Made by a program: the position numbers and the translations under genes. Of a stretch of 64,000 bases of DNA, positions 1-9,002 are shown piece by piece. Position 1 is the stretch's first letter; the number at the start of each line of letters is the position of its first letter. Below the pieces are notes generated by a model. That model worked only from the letters and a program-made list of their open reading frames with translations, did no database searches and was not told the DNA's origin. The DNA lies in assembly GCF_001020985.1 (NCBI RefSeq), contig NZ_CP011542.1, positions 682,001 to 746,000 of the forward strand, in the 5' to 3' direction. This DNA is from Corynebacterium mustelae. GTDB lineage: Bacteria > Actinomycetota > Actinomycetes > Mycobacteriales > Mycobacteriaceae.

Positions 1-137
<137 letters not shown>

Positions 138-248
138 CTCCCTCCGGCGCACGGTGAACCTAATACACTTGTATTGAGCGCACCTCTTTTCATCAATTTT
201 TCCCCTCCGCCCGATTTTTACATTAAACCCCCAAGGACGGAAAACCTT

Positions 249-1343
249 ATGGCAACCACTACCCAACAAAACGACAAGTTTACCGACGAATACGGCATCG
301 AACGTAATAATCCTGACGAACCAGGATTCATCGACAAATTCCGCGACAAATGGCAGTGGTTTGACCATCTCATGCTCATGAACGAGCGCTATACCCAACG
401 AGGCGGGAACCAATTCGCCGCAGGCATTACCTATTTCTCAGTCCTGAGCATGTTCCCGCTACTCATGCTCTCCTTCGCTGCGGTGGCAACCGTCCTGGCA
501 AGTCGGCCGGACCTCGTCCATGACATTACTGAACGCCTCACGTCCTACTTTGATGGTTCCTTAGGGGATACCGTTGATAACATTGTGTCCACCGCGATCG
601 CACAACGCGGTGCCCTCTACGGGGTTGGTGGTGTAACAGCGCTCTGGTCGGGATTGAACTGGATGAATAACCTCCGATACGGCGTTTCCTACATGTGGAA
701 TTATCCGATCGACGAGGGAAATTTCTTCAAAACCAAGCTGGCTGACCTATTTGGCTTGGTTACAACTTTGGTTCTGATGATCATTGCCATCGGGCTAACT
801 GTCGTTGGCAGCTCCGGTCTGACCACCAGCATTTTGGCCTATATTGGATTAGACGACATACCAGGTATTTTCTTGCTGACACGGGTTTTATCCTTGGTAT
901 TTGGTCTTATCGCTAACTTCATGATCTTCTACTGGATGCTCAAGAAACTTCCCCGAGGTGAAGTTCCGGTGAAATCCGCTTTGGCTGGAAGTGCCATCGG
1001 TGCTGTAGCTTTCGAAATTTTCAAACAACTCGGTTCCGCCTTCTTCTCAAGTGCTCTCACCAACCCTGCTGGCGCGACCTTCGGCCCCATCATCGGTGTG
1101 ATGGTTTTGTTCTACTTCATTTGGCGCATTCTGCTTTATTGCTCCGCGTGGTCAGCCACTACCCAAGAGTCGCTTGCCATAGCGAAACTAGAAGCACCCG
1201 CACCAGCGGTGATCCATGTGCGCCAGGAAATCGCTGCACCACCTGTCGTCCCGCAACGATTTGGCACTGGCATGGCTATTGGCGCGGCTGCCGTTGGTGC
1301 ACTGACATTTATGGGACTAGGTGGTAGAAAGCGGCGTAAGTAA
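249..1343 (+). CDS. YihY/BrkB family inner membrane protein (YhjD-like)
   Basis: A 364-residue polytopic membrane protein. A hydrophilic N-terminus of about 60 residues is followed by the family hallmark around QFAAGITYFSVLSMFPLLML and then about six hydrophobic segments (LVTTLVLMIIAIGLTVV, LIANFMIFYWML, IIGVMVLFYFIWRILLY). The family was once misnamed ribonuclease BN; real RNase BN is a different protein. Its transport role is unsettled. The C-terminus carries an Ala-rich hydrophobic stretch and ends in GGRKRRK, a basic tail. I chose the ATG at 249, with AAGGA about 12 bases upstream, over a TTG at 174 that would add an unconserved leader. It lies about 110 bases after trpS. Confidence 0.88.
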   Translation: MATTTQQNDKFTDEYGIERNNPDEPGFIDKFRDKWQWFDHLMLMNERYTQRGGNQFAAGITYFSVLSMFPLLMLSFAAVATVLASRPDLVHDITERLTSYFDGSLGDTVDNIVSTAIAQRGALYGVGGVTALWSGLNWMNNLRYGVSYMWNYPIDEGNFFKTKLADLFGLVTTLVLMIIAIGLTVVGSSGLTTSILAYIGLDDIPGIFLLTRVLSLVFGLIANFMIFYWMLKKLPRGEVPVKSALAGSAIGAVAFEIFKQLGSAFFSSALTNPAGATFGPIIGVMVLFYFIWRILLYCSAWSATTQESLAIAKLEAPAPAVIHVRQEIAAPPVVPQRFGTGMAIGAAAVGALTFMGLGGRKRRK

Positions 1344-1373
1344 AAACGCGGGCGGGCGGTTACAGTGGTGGGT

Positions 1374-2285
1374 ATGACCTTTCCACCTAACTTTGATTTC
1401 GATTTCGATCCCATCACACAAGAACAATTCGATAGCCTGCCCAAAGTCCACATACAAACTACTTCTGGGCTAGCAAGCCTCAACGAAATCCTGTCAGGTG
1501 ACCCCGATGCCGCCTACATTGAACATGTCGTATCATTCACCGAGCTAGCCGAAGCCCAGAAACTATTAAAGCAGGCACCATCAATGGTGGGGTTGGTGGT
1601 TTACTGCGAAAACCAAAACGAAGCAACCGCGCTATTAGAAGGCAATACCGAATTAGTACTCGGTGGCATTGTTAATAGTCCCGAAGCCGCCGCTGTGCTC
1701 AAAGGTAGTTTCGTCCCTTACGTGTATCTAGGCGATATTGGAGAACAAGTTGTCTACGGCGGTTCCAGGATCGTCGATGCCGTGAGATTACTTGAAAACT
1801 TCCGGATCACTGACGACGGGGAACTATCCCCCGGCATTGAAGCGGGGTTCATTCTTGACCGAAACCTGCCGGTTTTATGCCAGCCTGAAGAAGCCATTGC
1901 GGCGGGGATCATTGAAAACATTGCTGACTACCCGCTGCCGTTACTACGTGATTTCGGGTATAACGTCGGTCTGGATAAGTGGACCTATGAGACGGTCACT
2001 GCGTTGGAATTAGACATCCATAGCTATTATGACCTTTTACTTTCTACGATTGAAACGTCATTTTTAACCAAGCAATTGCGTCGAATGCTGATAGGCGAAG
2101 TAATCGAACCAGCTTTTGCGGAATTCTTTGCAGAAGACGATGAAGCGGCAACCGAGACCGAAGAAACCTCGAAAACCGAATCCGAACCTTCAGAATTGAA
2201 GCTGAGCCCGGAAGAACTCGCGGGCATTGACCCACAATTATTAGAGGAGTGGGGGATCGACCCAAAAGACATTGGGTTGACATAG
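1374..2285 (+). CDS. Adenosine deaminase-like protein lacking the catalytic residues (putative pseudoenzyme)
   Basis: A 303-residue cytoplasmic protein with no signal peptide. It opens with SLPKVHIQTTSG, which aligns with the LPKVELHxHLxG start of adenosine deaminases, but the metal-binding His-x-His is replaced by Gln-Thr-Thr. The segment LPLLRDFGYNVGLDKWTY resembles the HP-LLR-GF-V-NTDN strand of the family, with the catalytic Asp-Asp pair reduced to Asp-Lys. The region ELDIHSYYDLLLSTIETSFL resembles its terminal helices. An acidic, Glu/Ser-rich tail (about residues 250-290) is added. The family normally deaminates adenosine to inosine through Zn; this copy probably cannot. The start is ATG 1374; GTG 1365 is an alternative. 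Family assignment is by eye and uncertain. Confidence 0.6.
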   Translation: MTFPPNFDFDFDPITQEQFDSLPKVHIQTTSGLASLNEILSGDPDAAYIEHVVSFTELAEAQKLLKQAPSMVGLVVYCENQNEATALLEGNTELVLGGIVNSPEAAAVLKGSFVPYVYLGDIGEQVVYGGSRIVDAVRLLENFRITDDGELSPGIEAGFILDRNLPVLCQPEEAIAAGIIENIADYPLPLLRDFGYNVGLDKWTYETVTALELDIHSYYDLLLSTIETSFLTKQLRRMLIGEVIEPAFAEFFAEDDEAATETEETSKTESEPSELKLSPEELAGIDPQLLEEWGIDPKDIGLT

Positions 2286-2309
2286 CTAAGGGCTTGTAAA
2301 TAAAGCCAA

Positions 2310-2338
2310 AACGCACCAGGTGATATGCCTGGTGCGTT
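2310..2338. terminator. Bidirectional hairpin terminator between convergent genes
   Basis: A perfect 11-bp inverted repeat (AACGCACCAGG / CCTGGTGCGTT) surrounds a 7-base loop, between the stop of the adenosine-deaminase-like gene and the stop of the oppositely oriented downstream gene. It can serve both transcripts. A clear U-tract is weak on both sides. Confidence 0.75.
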
Positions 2339-2358
2339 ATCTAACCTAAAAATACGGC

Positions 2359-3588
2359 TTAGAACTTCGAGAACCGCTTGGTGAGCATTTCCTCCATTTG
2401 CTTCCAACCAGCAACATGCTCGTCGAAAGGCGGGGTGGGGGTATAGCCTGCATTTCGAGACGAACCGGTGAGATATGCCAGGTAATCCTGGATACGAGGG
2501 TTAGCCAAGAAATAGGAGTTCAGGGAGTCATCAGCGGCCCAGTCTGCGGCGTCGGCAAGCAATTCATAGGATCGCAGCAACTGGTCGGTATCAACATGCT
2601 CTGGTCCCTTTTCAATGCCACGAGCAATCCCGCTGAAGGAATACACATTATCCTTATGCACCGAGACTTCTAACTCACCCGCATTGGCGGCAGATTTAAT
2701 CTCTTCCCAGGTCGATACCTCGGCAAGGTCATGGTCGTCATGTTCGACCAGCCAGCGCACCAAAGCCTTAGACGAAGAAAAAGTGAAAATCTCACCGTAT
2801 TTGCCCAAAAATACTGGCTTCGCTTGGACATAGGTGCGCAACGTATATACCGTGCGGCCGTCAATGGAAATCTTGATGGGGTCGATGCCCGCTTGTGCCC
2901 ACACGGTGGTGTCGTACGGATCGATTTTCGCGGCCTCTTCTTTCTTCCGCTGTTCCTCCTCCACACGGGCCCGCTCAGCAGCCTCTTCGGCAGCGGCAAT
3001 GGATGCTTCTGCTGCGGAAATCTTGCTGGAATCGACATCGGTTTTAGTAATGGTGGTATCAAGTTCGTCGATAACCGCATCCCAATTGCTCACGATTACC
3101 CGGCCGATTGCCGTCCATTCTGACATCCCAACTTGCCCTGCGAAATGTTCAGAACCACGTTCGACGTTTCCCAAAATAGAGTGAGAGGAGAAGAAGCTTT
3201 GCACCGGAATGGCATCGGAGATGTCACCGAGGCTACGCGCAATACGGAAACACCGGGCCACAGCCGAAACATTCTCGTGGGACGGGCGGTCCGCCAGCAA
3301 TGCTGGAACTCCGATGAGATCGAACGTGTTTTTCTTGTTAGGAACTGCACGAAGCACTGATTCATTGGCGAAAGCACCCCACTTAGGGTGATTGAGCAAA
3401 TCATGCTTAGTGTCGGATTCGAGGAATACTAGCAGCTCGGCGGGAGAGTTGAACACAAAAATCTCGTCGTTAGCGCCTAAAAACGCCTGCCATTCAGCGC
3501 CATGTTCACGCCATGATGGTGCCCAAAGAGTGTAAAAATCGCCATCTGTGAGCGACAACTTGACGGGAACAATTCCTTTATTAGCCAT
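2359..3588 (-). CDS. Uncharacterised protein with an internal duplication and a coiled-coil linker
   Basis: A 409-residue soluble protein I do not recognise by name. Two related halves are visible. The first begins GIVPVKLSLTDGDFYTLWAP and contains EIFVFNSPAELLVFLE and LLNHPKW. The second begins DPIKISIDGRTVYTLRTY and contains EIFTFSSSKALVRWLVEH and LAEVSTW. Between them (about residues 190-225) is an Ala/Glu/Arg/Lys-rich helix typical of a coiled coil. There is no signal peptide or membrane segment. I chose ATG 3588 (MANKGIVPV); a GTG at 3615 would add nine residues. Neither start has a clear ribosome site, so a leaderless transcript is possible. It ends at the shared terminator with the convergent gene. 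Confidence 0.75.
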   Translation of the reverse strand: MANKGIVPVKLSLTDGDFYTLWAPSWREHGAEWQAFLGANDEIFVFNSPAELLVFLESDTKHDLLNHPKWGAFANESVLRAVPNKKNTFDLIGVPALLADRPSHENVSAVARCFRIARSLGDISDAIPVQSFFSSHSILGNVERGSEHFAGQVGMSEWTAIGRVIVSNWDAVIDELDTTITKTDVDSSKISAAEASIAAAEEAAERARVEEEQRKKEEAAKIDPYDTTVWAQAGIDPIKISIDGRTVYTLRTYVQAKPVFLGKYGEIFTFSSSKALVRWLVEHDDHDLAEVSTWEEIKSAANAGELEVSVHKDNVYSFSGIARGIEKGPEHVDTDQLLRSYELLADAADWAADDSLNSYFLANPRIQDYLAYLTGSSRNAGYTPTPPFDEHVAGWKQMEEMLTKRFSKF

Positions 3589-3837
3589 GGGCACACATTT
3601 TAGCCTAAAAATCACTCAGGGTAGACATGGACGTACCATCGCTAATGCCCTATAGCACCAATACTGTTTTCGCCGAACGGCGCCGCCATATTTTTGCGCA
3701 ACCCGGATTGACGTCGATAAAACCACGTGTTCTTGATGCCCGTAACAAAAAGTTATTTCGGGAAACTGCAGATGCTTAACCGCCATAATCTTAACGTTGG
3801 CTGATTATTTGTCCGCACAATAATGGGATTTCACGTC

Positions 3838-4779
3838 TTATGTTCCAGTTGGACGATAATACCCCTTGAATTCCATGCCCATGTTTTCCGTTCGCAGTGG
3901 ACCCATTTGTACTGGATTGCCGGCTTCAATTAGCTGCCCATCACCCGCATACATAGCCACATGCCCGTTCCACACCAATAAATCACCTGGAATAAGTTCG
4001 TCGGGTTTTACAGCCGTGCCTATATTCTGATGCTCGGCCAGCCGTGGCAATTCCACACCAGCCTGTCGCCATGCCCATTGGGTCAAACCTGAACAATCGA
4101 AACCGTTGGTGGTGGTTCCTCCCCACACATATGGGGTACCCAGCGCCGATTTTGCAGCAGCCACCGCTTGCTGTCCACGTTGCAGTTGTTCACTTGTTGC
4201 AGAACCACCAGTATCCCCAGCGGCAACAGCACCGTCGCCGTCAGTGTCCGTAGATCCTGCGCCTTCGACGGCAGTTGCAGCCATCTGGGTAGCTGTTTGG
4301 GCAGAAGGCGTGGCCGTGTGATGAGGAGAGAGCTCTGTCCCTTCTTTGGCTATGCGTTCTAATGCGACGGTGTGTGGTTGCAGCCGGATTTCTAACTCAT
4401 CTAAATGCTGAAATGCTCGCTCCAAAAACTCACTTGGCAACTGTTTCAATTGGTGATGAGCTGCGGTCCAAATGGCGGGATTTGGGCTAAACGCCAATGG
4501 CAATAGTCCAGCTACCTGTTGGAGGAATTGTTTGCCTAAAACTTCGAAAAATCTGCGTGATTGATCAAATTCTTGAAGCGCATAGGACACGATACGAAGC
4601 ACATCCGTCGAATCAGTCGATAATTGCCGAAATGCAGCTTCGAACGTCGTGATCTTATTACCAAAGATCGCCGCTAGCTCCGCCATCCGAGAAAAATCTG
4701 GAACCGCAGGCAGGGATACCGGTTGGGTAGGTGGGGTGAGATCGTCTAAAGCAGTGATGAATTCAGCGAGGTTGATCAT
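3838..4779 (-). CDS. NlpC/P60 family peptidoglycan endopeptidase without a signal peptide
   Basis: 313 residues. The C-terminal third (about 200-313) is an NlpC/P60 domain that cleaves peptide cross-bridges in peptidoglycan. Cys229 (FDCSGLTQWAW), His273 (NGHVAMY) and Glu285 fit a Cys-His-Glu triad, with the same 12-residue His-Glu spacing as mycobacterial RipA. Residues 1-150 are mostly helical and include YALQE (66-70), which fits the YxxxD/E pattern of type VII secretion substrates. Residues 150-200 are a Thr/Ala/Gly/Asp-rich linker. No Sec signal is visible, which is odd for a wall hydrolase. Its start overlaps the stop of the upstream small gene by 4 bases (ATGA), so the two are co-translated. 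A similar hydrolase sits near upp in C. glutamicum. Confidence 0.85.
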   Translation of the reverse strand: MINLAEFITALDDLTPPTQPVSLPAVPDFSRMAELAAIFGNKITTFEAAFRQLSTDSTDVLRIVSYALQEFDQSRRFFEVLGKQFLQQVAGLLPLAFSPNPAIWTAAHHQLKQLPSEFLERAFQHLDELEIRLQPHTVALERIAKEGTELSPHHTATPSAQTATQMAATAVEGAGSTDTDGDGAVAAGDTGGSATSEQLQRGQQAVAAAKSALGTPYVWGGTTTNGFDCSGLTQWAWRQAGVELPRLAEHQNIGTAVKPDELIPGDLLVWNGHVAMYAGDGQLIEAGNPVQMGPLRTENMGMEFKGYYRPTGT

Positions 4780-5057
4780 AGTAAGTCCAAAGAACGGCCG
4801 AGAGTGGTGTCGGTAGCCTCAGCTTGCCGGAGATACGTCATGGTGGTGGTGACTGCGTTATCCACATAGGCGCACTGGGTGCGGGCACGATTCGCCAGTG
4901 AATCAATGGCACCGTTTAATGCGGTGATAAATGCACCCGCCCCCGGTAGATCTTCACCTGGAAGGTAGCTGGCATGGATGGGGGTTGCTGCATTCGCCGC
5001 AAGTTCCGCAGCTAATGCGCGGGCGGCTTTGATATGTACATGTAAATTTCGTTCCAT
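4776..5057 (-). CDS. Small helical protein, possible WXG100/ESX-like partner of the NlpC/P60 hydrolase
   Basis: A 93-residue, almost entirely alpha-helical protein with no signal peptide or membrane segment. Two Ala-rich helical stretches (about residues 5-25 and 40-80) flank a Pro/Gly break (YLPGEDLPGAG). Size and helix-turn-helix layout recall WXG100-type type VII substrates, but the central Trp-x-Gly is absent; the break carries Leu-Pro-Gly instead. It overlaps the downstream hydrolase gene by 4 bases, which implies coupled translation and a physical or functional partnership. The ESX relation is inference from size, shape and neighbour. Confidence 0.65.
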   Translation of the reverse strand: MERNLHVHIKAARALAAELAANAATPIHASYLPGEDLPGAGAFITALNGAIDSLANRARTQCAYVDNAVTTTMTYLRQAEATDTTLGRSLDLL

Positions 5058-5141
5058 ATATAGTTAGACTCAGTTTGAACCCCATTTGGTTCCATGATTT
5101 TCCAATGTTCTTTGAACTTTTTTCGCGGTAGCATGGCAGAC

Positions 5142-5777
5142 ATGGATATTTTGATCGTGGATCACCCCCTTGCTGCCGCCCGACTATCCATTATGCGGGA
5201 CGAACGTACCGATAATGCGGGATTCCGGGCGGCATTGGCTGACCTGGGAACTATGTTGATTTATGAAGCTTCACGGGAGCTAACCGTCGAGCATTTTCCA
5301 CTGAAAACTCCGGTTGCGGCAACGATGGGTACCCGGTTAGAAGATCCGCCAATTATCGTGCCCGTCATTCGGGCGGGGTTAGGGATGATTGACCCCGCAC
5401 TCAGCATGATCCCGGATGCGCAGGTGGGATTCATCGGTCTGGCACGTAACGAAACCACCCATGAACCAGTTCCATATTTGGAGGCACTGCCAGAAGATCT
5501 ATCTGGACGCACGGTTTTCGTGGTTGACCCAATGCTGGCAACTGGCGGTTCGTTGCTCCACGCGGTGCGGATGCTCGCCGATCGCGGCGCAACCAATATC
5601 ACCGCAGTGTGTATGGTTTCTGCGCAGGCTGGGGTAGATGCCTTGGCTGCATCAGGGTTACCTGTTCGCCTCGTTACCGCAACCATTGATCCTGATTTGA
5701 ACGAAAACGCCTACATCGTCCCTGGGCTAGGCGATGCAGGGGATCGGCTCTATGGTCCACGCAATATAGAAATATAG
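5142..5777 (+). CDS. upp: Uracil phosphoribosyltransferase
   Basis: Converts uracil and PRPP to UMP in pyrimidine salvage. From the ATG at 5142 it is 211 residues, the usual family length, and begins [16 protein letters not shown] like actinobacterial Upp. The PRPP-binding loop reads [12 protein letters not shown] and the C-terminal uracil-recognition segment is [18 protein letters not shown] 5133 (MADMD) and an ATG at 5094 lie in frame, but the latter adds an unconserved leader. It is transcribed divergently from the NlpC/P60 pair, with about 80 bases between. Confidence 0.95.
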   Translation: MDILIVDHPLAAARLSIMRDERTDNAGFRAALADLGTMLIYEASRELTVEHFPLKTPVAATMGTRLEDPPIIVPVIRAGLGMIDPALSMIPDAQVGFIGLARNETTHEPVPYLEALPEDLSGRTVFVVDPMLATGGSLLHAVRMLADRGATNITAVCMVSAQAGVDALAASGLPVRLVTATIDPDLNENAYIVPGLGDAGDRLYGPRNIEI

Positions 5778-5795
5778 ATCTGTAGCTGTAGTACC

Positions 5796-5832
5796 TACCC
5801 AACAGCATCGGCTAGTGCTGTTTGTTGGGTGG
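5796..5832 (+). terminator. Probable terminator downstream of upp
   Basis: An imperfect hairpin, ACCCAACAGCA against TGCTG-TTTG-TTGGGT, follows the upp stop with a small bulge on the 3' arm. It lies between convergent upp and pmmB and may act on both. There is no long U-tract. Confidence 0.5.
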
Positions 5833-5841
5833 GTATTTGCA

Positions 5842-5851
5842 CTTTTCGACG
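5842..5851 (+). repeat. First copy of a dispersed decamer, CTTTTCGACG (17 copies in the window)
   Basis: Listed here once for the family. Plus-strand copies start at 5842, 5921, 17077, 20392, 28144, 38164, 40113, 54634, 57433 and 59822. Reverse-complement copies (CGTCGAAAAG) start at 6229, 16813, 24049, 28203, 28425, 42518 and 50868. They occur inside genes and between them. A one-base variant, GCTTGTCGACG, occurs at 36447 and 44142, and as its complement at 36506, 43819 and 46478. About 0.1 copies of a given decamer would be expected by chance. Function unknown. Confidence 0.85.
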
Positions 5852-5869
5852 ATTAAAGCCCAGTGCTGG

Positions 5870-7528
5870 TTATAGCTGATCGAAATAACCCATCAATGCG
5901 TTAGAGAGATCGTCGAGAAGCTTTTCGACGCGGCCGCGATCTGTGGCGCGGGCGATTTCCACATACAGTTTGGCTTTAGGCTCCGTGCCGGAAGCCCGAG
6001 CCAAGATCCGCAACGAACCGTTATCACAAACTCCGGTAAGCAGTGCTGCTGACACGGTGCTACCGGGGCGTTCGCTGGAATACACTGGTTCAAATTCCAA
6101 GTCGATATCGCATAAGGAGGAAGGCGGTCGGTCGATGAAGGACCTGATTAATTCCCGAGGCGCATTAGTGCGGATAGACAACTGGCGGCCTGCGAAAATG
6201 CCAAATTTTTTATAGAGCGCCTCTAACTCGTCGAAAAGCGTTAAGCCTTGCGCTTTCAACTCCGCCGCCCACGCACACGCAACTAACGCGGTGGTTATGC
6301 CGTCCTTATCGTCCACCAACGCCGGGGCTGGGGCTATACCCATCGCCTCCTCGTAGGCGAAAGCCACGGTTTCAGTACCACCAGCATTGGTGAGATTTTT
6401 AAAGCCTGTCGGAGTCAACCGTAAATCCCAGCCCCGCTCCTCGGCAATGGCGGAAAGTAACTGCGAGGACACCAACGTGGTGCTCACGATCGGACGCGGG
6501 CCCGCCCCATCCCACGCCGGGACTAACCGAGTTGCCAGCAACGGCCCGGTTTCATCGCCCCGCAACATCCGCAACTGGCCATCTTTGGTACGAATCCCCA
6601 CCGCACATCGATCCGCATCAGGATCCAAGGCAATGACTACATCAGCATGCACCTCTTCGCCCACCGCCAGTAACTGGGCTACCGCTTCCGGTTCTTCCGG
6701 GTTAGGAAACGCAACAGTGGGAAAGGTCGGATCTGGGTACTGCTGACACATGACAGGGAAAATCTGTGCAAATCCAGCTGTCTGAAGCGCTTGGACAATG
6801 GTGCGCCCACCCACCCCATGCATGGCGGTAACCGCAACACGAATATTTGCCCGTTCATTATTAACCCGCAATAAATCGGCTTCCTCCGGCATGACCAGTT
6901 GCGTAGCCATATCGATATACCGACGTACCATATCAACATCCGGGCGAACCGTCACCCGAGGAATCTCCGCTGAGGACGGGGTAGCGGCAATTAGCGCCTC
7001 AATCTCGCGTGCTCCGGTGGAATGCAATTGCCGACCATTATTCATATACACCTTGTAGCCATTGTGTCCAGCCGGATTATGCGACGCGGTAATCTGCACA
7101 CCCCCAGAAAGCTTCATCAGCCGCACCATCCACGGCACCAATGGGGTAGGGGTAGGGGTCGGAAACAAAATCACCTCGAAACCAGCGCCCGCGAATACCT
7201 CAGCCGCAGTGGTGGCAAAAATATGGGAACCGTACCGAGAATCATAGCCAACCACCACCTTCGGCGCCGGATCATCATCGTGAAACGCCTTACCGATACC
7301 GAACATGCTAGAACCCGTGTATGGGTCAGAAAAAACTTCTGGTTCCGCAGACATCTCTTGCACATTGTTGGCAGCTAAGGCATCCTTTTTCAGACACGCT
7401 GCCTGCCTACTCAACCAGGCAGCCACCCCAGAGGTAATCCGGGTAATGTTACCAACATTCATCTGGTTAGCGGCAGGACCCACGGGGGCGCGCATTCCCG
7501 CAGTTCCGAAAAATAGCTGCTCAGTCAT
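5870..7528 (-). CDS. pmmB: Phosphomannomutase/phosphoglucomutase family (alpha-D-phosphohexomutase)
   Basis: A 552-residue phosphohexomutase that moves phosphate between C1 and C6 of a hexose phosphate. The catalytic phosphoserine loop is ITASHNPAGHNGYKVY, the Mg2+ loop DPDADRCAVGI, the sugar-recognition segment FAYEEAMG, and the C-terminal phosphate-binding loop RASGTEPKAKLY. All four domains are intact and length is normal for the large form. I chose ATG 7528 (MTEQLFFG) because TGAGG lies about 8 bases upstream; GTG 7540 is the longer alternative. The C. glutamicum homologue in this position is called pmmB. It is divergent from the M20 gene, sharing a 140-base promoter region. Confidence 0.9.
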   Translation of the reverse strand: MTEQLFFGTAGMRAPVGPAANQMNVGNITRITSGVAAWLSRQAACLKKDALAANNVQEMSAEPEVFSDPYTGSSMFGIGKAFHDDDPAPKVVVGYDSRYGSHIFATTAAEVFAGAGFEVILFPTPTPTPLVPWMVRLMKLSGGVQITASHNPAGHNGYKVYMNNGRQLHSTGAREIEALIAATPSSAEIPRVTVRPDVDMVRRYIDMATQLVMPEEADLLRVNNERANIRVAVTAMHGVGGRTIVQALQTAGFAQIFPVMCQQYPDPTFPTVAFPNPEEPEAVAQLLAVGEEVHADVVIALDPDADRCAVGIRTKDGQLRMLRGDETGPLLATRLVPAWDGAGPRPIVSTTLVSSQLLSAIAEERGWDLRLTPTGFKNLTNAGGTETVAFAYEEAMGIAPAPALVDDKDGITTALVACAWAAELKAQGLTLFDELEALYKKFGIFAGRQLSIRTNAPRELIRSFIDRPPSSLCDIDLEFEPVYSSERPGSTVSAALLTGVCDNGSLRILARASGTEPKAKLYVEIARATDRGRVEKLLDDLSNALMGYFDQL

Positions 7529-7666
7529 GACAAACCTCAATGGTGATGTGTATAGCGTGGGGCGTAAATACCCTCAAGCTTAGCCACCAGTTATAGGATA
7601 AGTGGGCAGATGCATAGCATAATTTACAACTATGCAAGCGAAAACCACCACAATTCACGGAGAATA

Positions 7667-8899
7667 ATGACAGCGGAGCACAGCATAAAATCCGACCCGC
7701 AATCGGCCGTTTCTGCCGCCGTACGCGACTGGTTGACCAGCCACTTAGACGAAGTATTCGAATGGCGTCGGCATTTCCACGCCCACCCTGAGCTATCAGA
7801 CCAGGAATTTGAAACGACCAAGCGCATCGCCTCCGTGTTACGATCACGCGGCCTCACCCCCCAAATGTTTCCCACCACCGGATTAATGGTCGATATAGGG
7901 CCCAACACGCCCGAAAAAATCGCCTTTCGTGCTGACATTGATGCCCTCCCCATCCAAGAAAATACCGGGTGTAGCTTCGCCTCCCAAACCCCAGGAGTCA
8001 TGCATGCCTGCGGCCATGACGTCCACACCACCATCGCGCTGGGCTTAGCGTGTGCACTCGCCGAAGCCGCAACAAAGGGGCTACTTAGCATCGGAATTCG
8101 GATAATCTTCCAACCCGCGGAAGAGGTCATGGATTCCGGCGCCCCCAATGTGATCAAGCTGGGGGTGTTGGAAGGAATCACCCATATTTTCGCGCTTCAT
8201 GCGGAACCGAAACTGCGCACCGGGATGATCGGTGTTCGGGTGGGCCCTATTACCTCTGCAGGCGATGTAGTGGAAGTGAAAGTCACCGGCGGCGGTGGGC
8301 ATTCCTCACGGCCGCACCTAACCCAAGATGTGGTGTACACGCTGGCGAAAATAGTCACCGATTTACCAGCGTTACTTACCCGTCGCATCGACCCGCGCAC
8401 CTCCACGGTCATGGTGTTCGGTGCCATCAACGCAGGTTTTGCTCCCAACGCCATTCCAGAAGAAGGAACAGTGAAAGGCACGATTCGTACCGGCGATATC
8501 CAAGTGTGGCGCAGCATTCAACCAGTGCTAGAAGACATGGTCGCTAGCATCGTTGCCCCCACCGGGGCACAGTACGAACTCACCTACGTTAAAGGCGTCC
8601 CACCAGTAGTCAACGACGACGTCTCCACCGCAGTATTGGCCGATTCTGCTCGCGCCATGGACCCCCAATCAGTGGTACAAGCGCCACAGTCCTCCGGCGG
8701 TGAGGATTTCTCCTGGTACCTAGAGCATGTCCCCGGTGCGATGGCCCGGTTAGGATGCTGGGATGGATTAAGCCCGAAAGGAGATCTACACAAGGGCGAT
8801 ATGTTGGCTGATGAAAATTGCATCCCGGTGGGGATTAGGTTGTTCGCTGGCGTGGTGGATCGATTCAATTCTTGCTCCGATGTTTTTGCTACCCCCTAA
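7667..8899 (+). CDS. M20 family metallo-amidohydrolase (M20D, N-acyl amino acid amidohydrolase type)
   Basis: A 410-residue cytoplasmic metallopeptidase-fold enzyme, usual length for M20D (hippurate/N-acetyl-amino acid hydrolases). Metal ligands are visible in HACGHDVHTTIALG, in the QPAEEV pair and in ALHAEP, with the final ligand near SSGGEDFSWYLEHVPG. The dimerisation lid domain (about residues 185-300) contains GGGGHSSRPH. I chose ATG 7667 after GGAGA; an upstream in-frame ATG at 7610 has no ribosome site. A homologue of this type follows pmmB in C. glutamicum. The precise acyl-amino acid substrate cannot be told from sequence. Confidence 0.88.
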   Translation: MTAEHSIKSDPQSAVSAAVRDWLTSHLDEVFEWRRHFHAHPELSDQEFETTKRIASVLRSRGLTPQMFPTTGLMVDIGPNTPEKIAFRADIDALPIQENTGCSFASQTPGVMHACGHDVHTTIALGLACALAEAATKGLLSIGIRIIFQPAEEVMDSGAPNVIKLGVLEGITHIFALHAEPKLRTGMIGVRVGPITSAGDVVEVKVTGGGGHSSRPHLTQDVVYTLAKIVTDLPALLTRRIDPRTSTVMVFGAINAGFAPNAIPEEGTVKGTIRTGDIQVWRSIQPVLEDMVASIVAPTGAQYELTYVKGVPPVVNDDVSTAVLADSARAMDPQSVVQAPQSSGGEDFSWYLEHVPGAMARLGCWDGLSPKGDLHKGDMLADENCIPVGIRLFAGVVDRFNSCSDVFATP

Positions 8900-9002
8900 C
8901 ATTGACGCCAAAAAAGATTACTTCGACAAGCCCAAAAGCAGTGCATTAAACTAACGTGAGGTTTCACCTTAAAAACGTAACTGACCCATATTTGGAGGAT
9001 TC

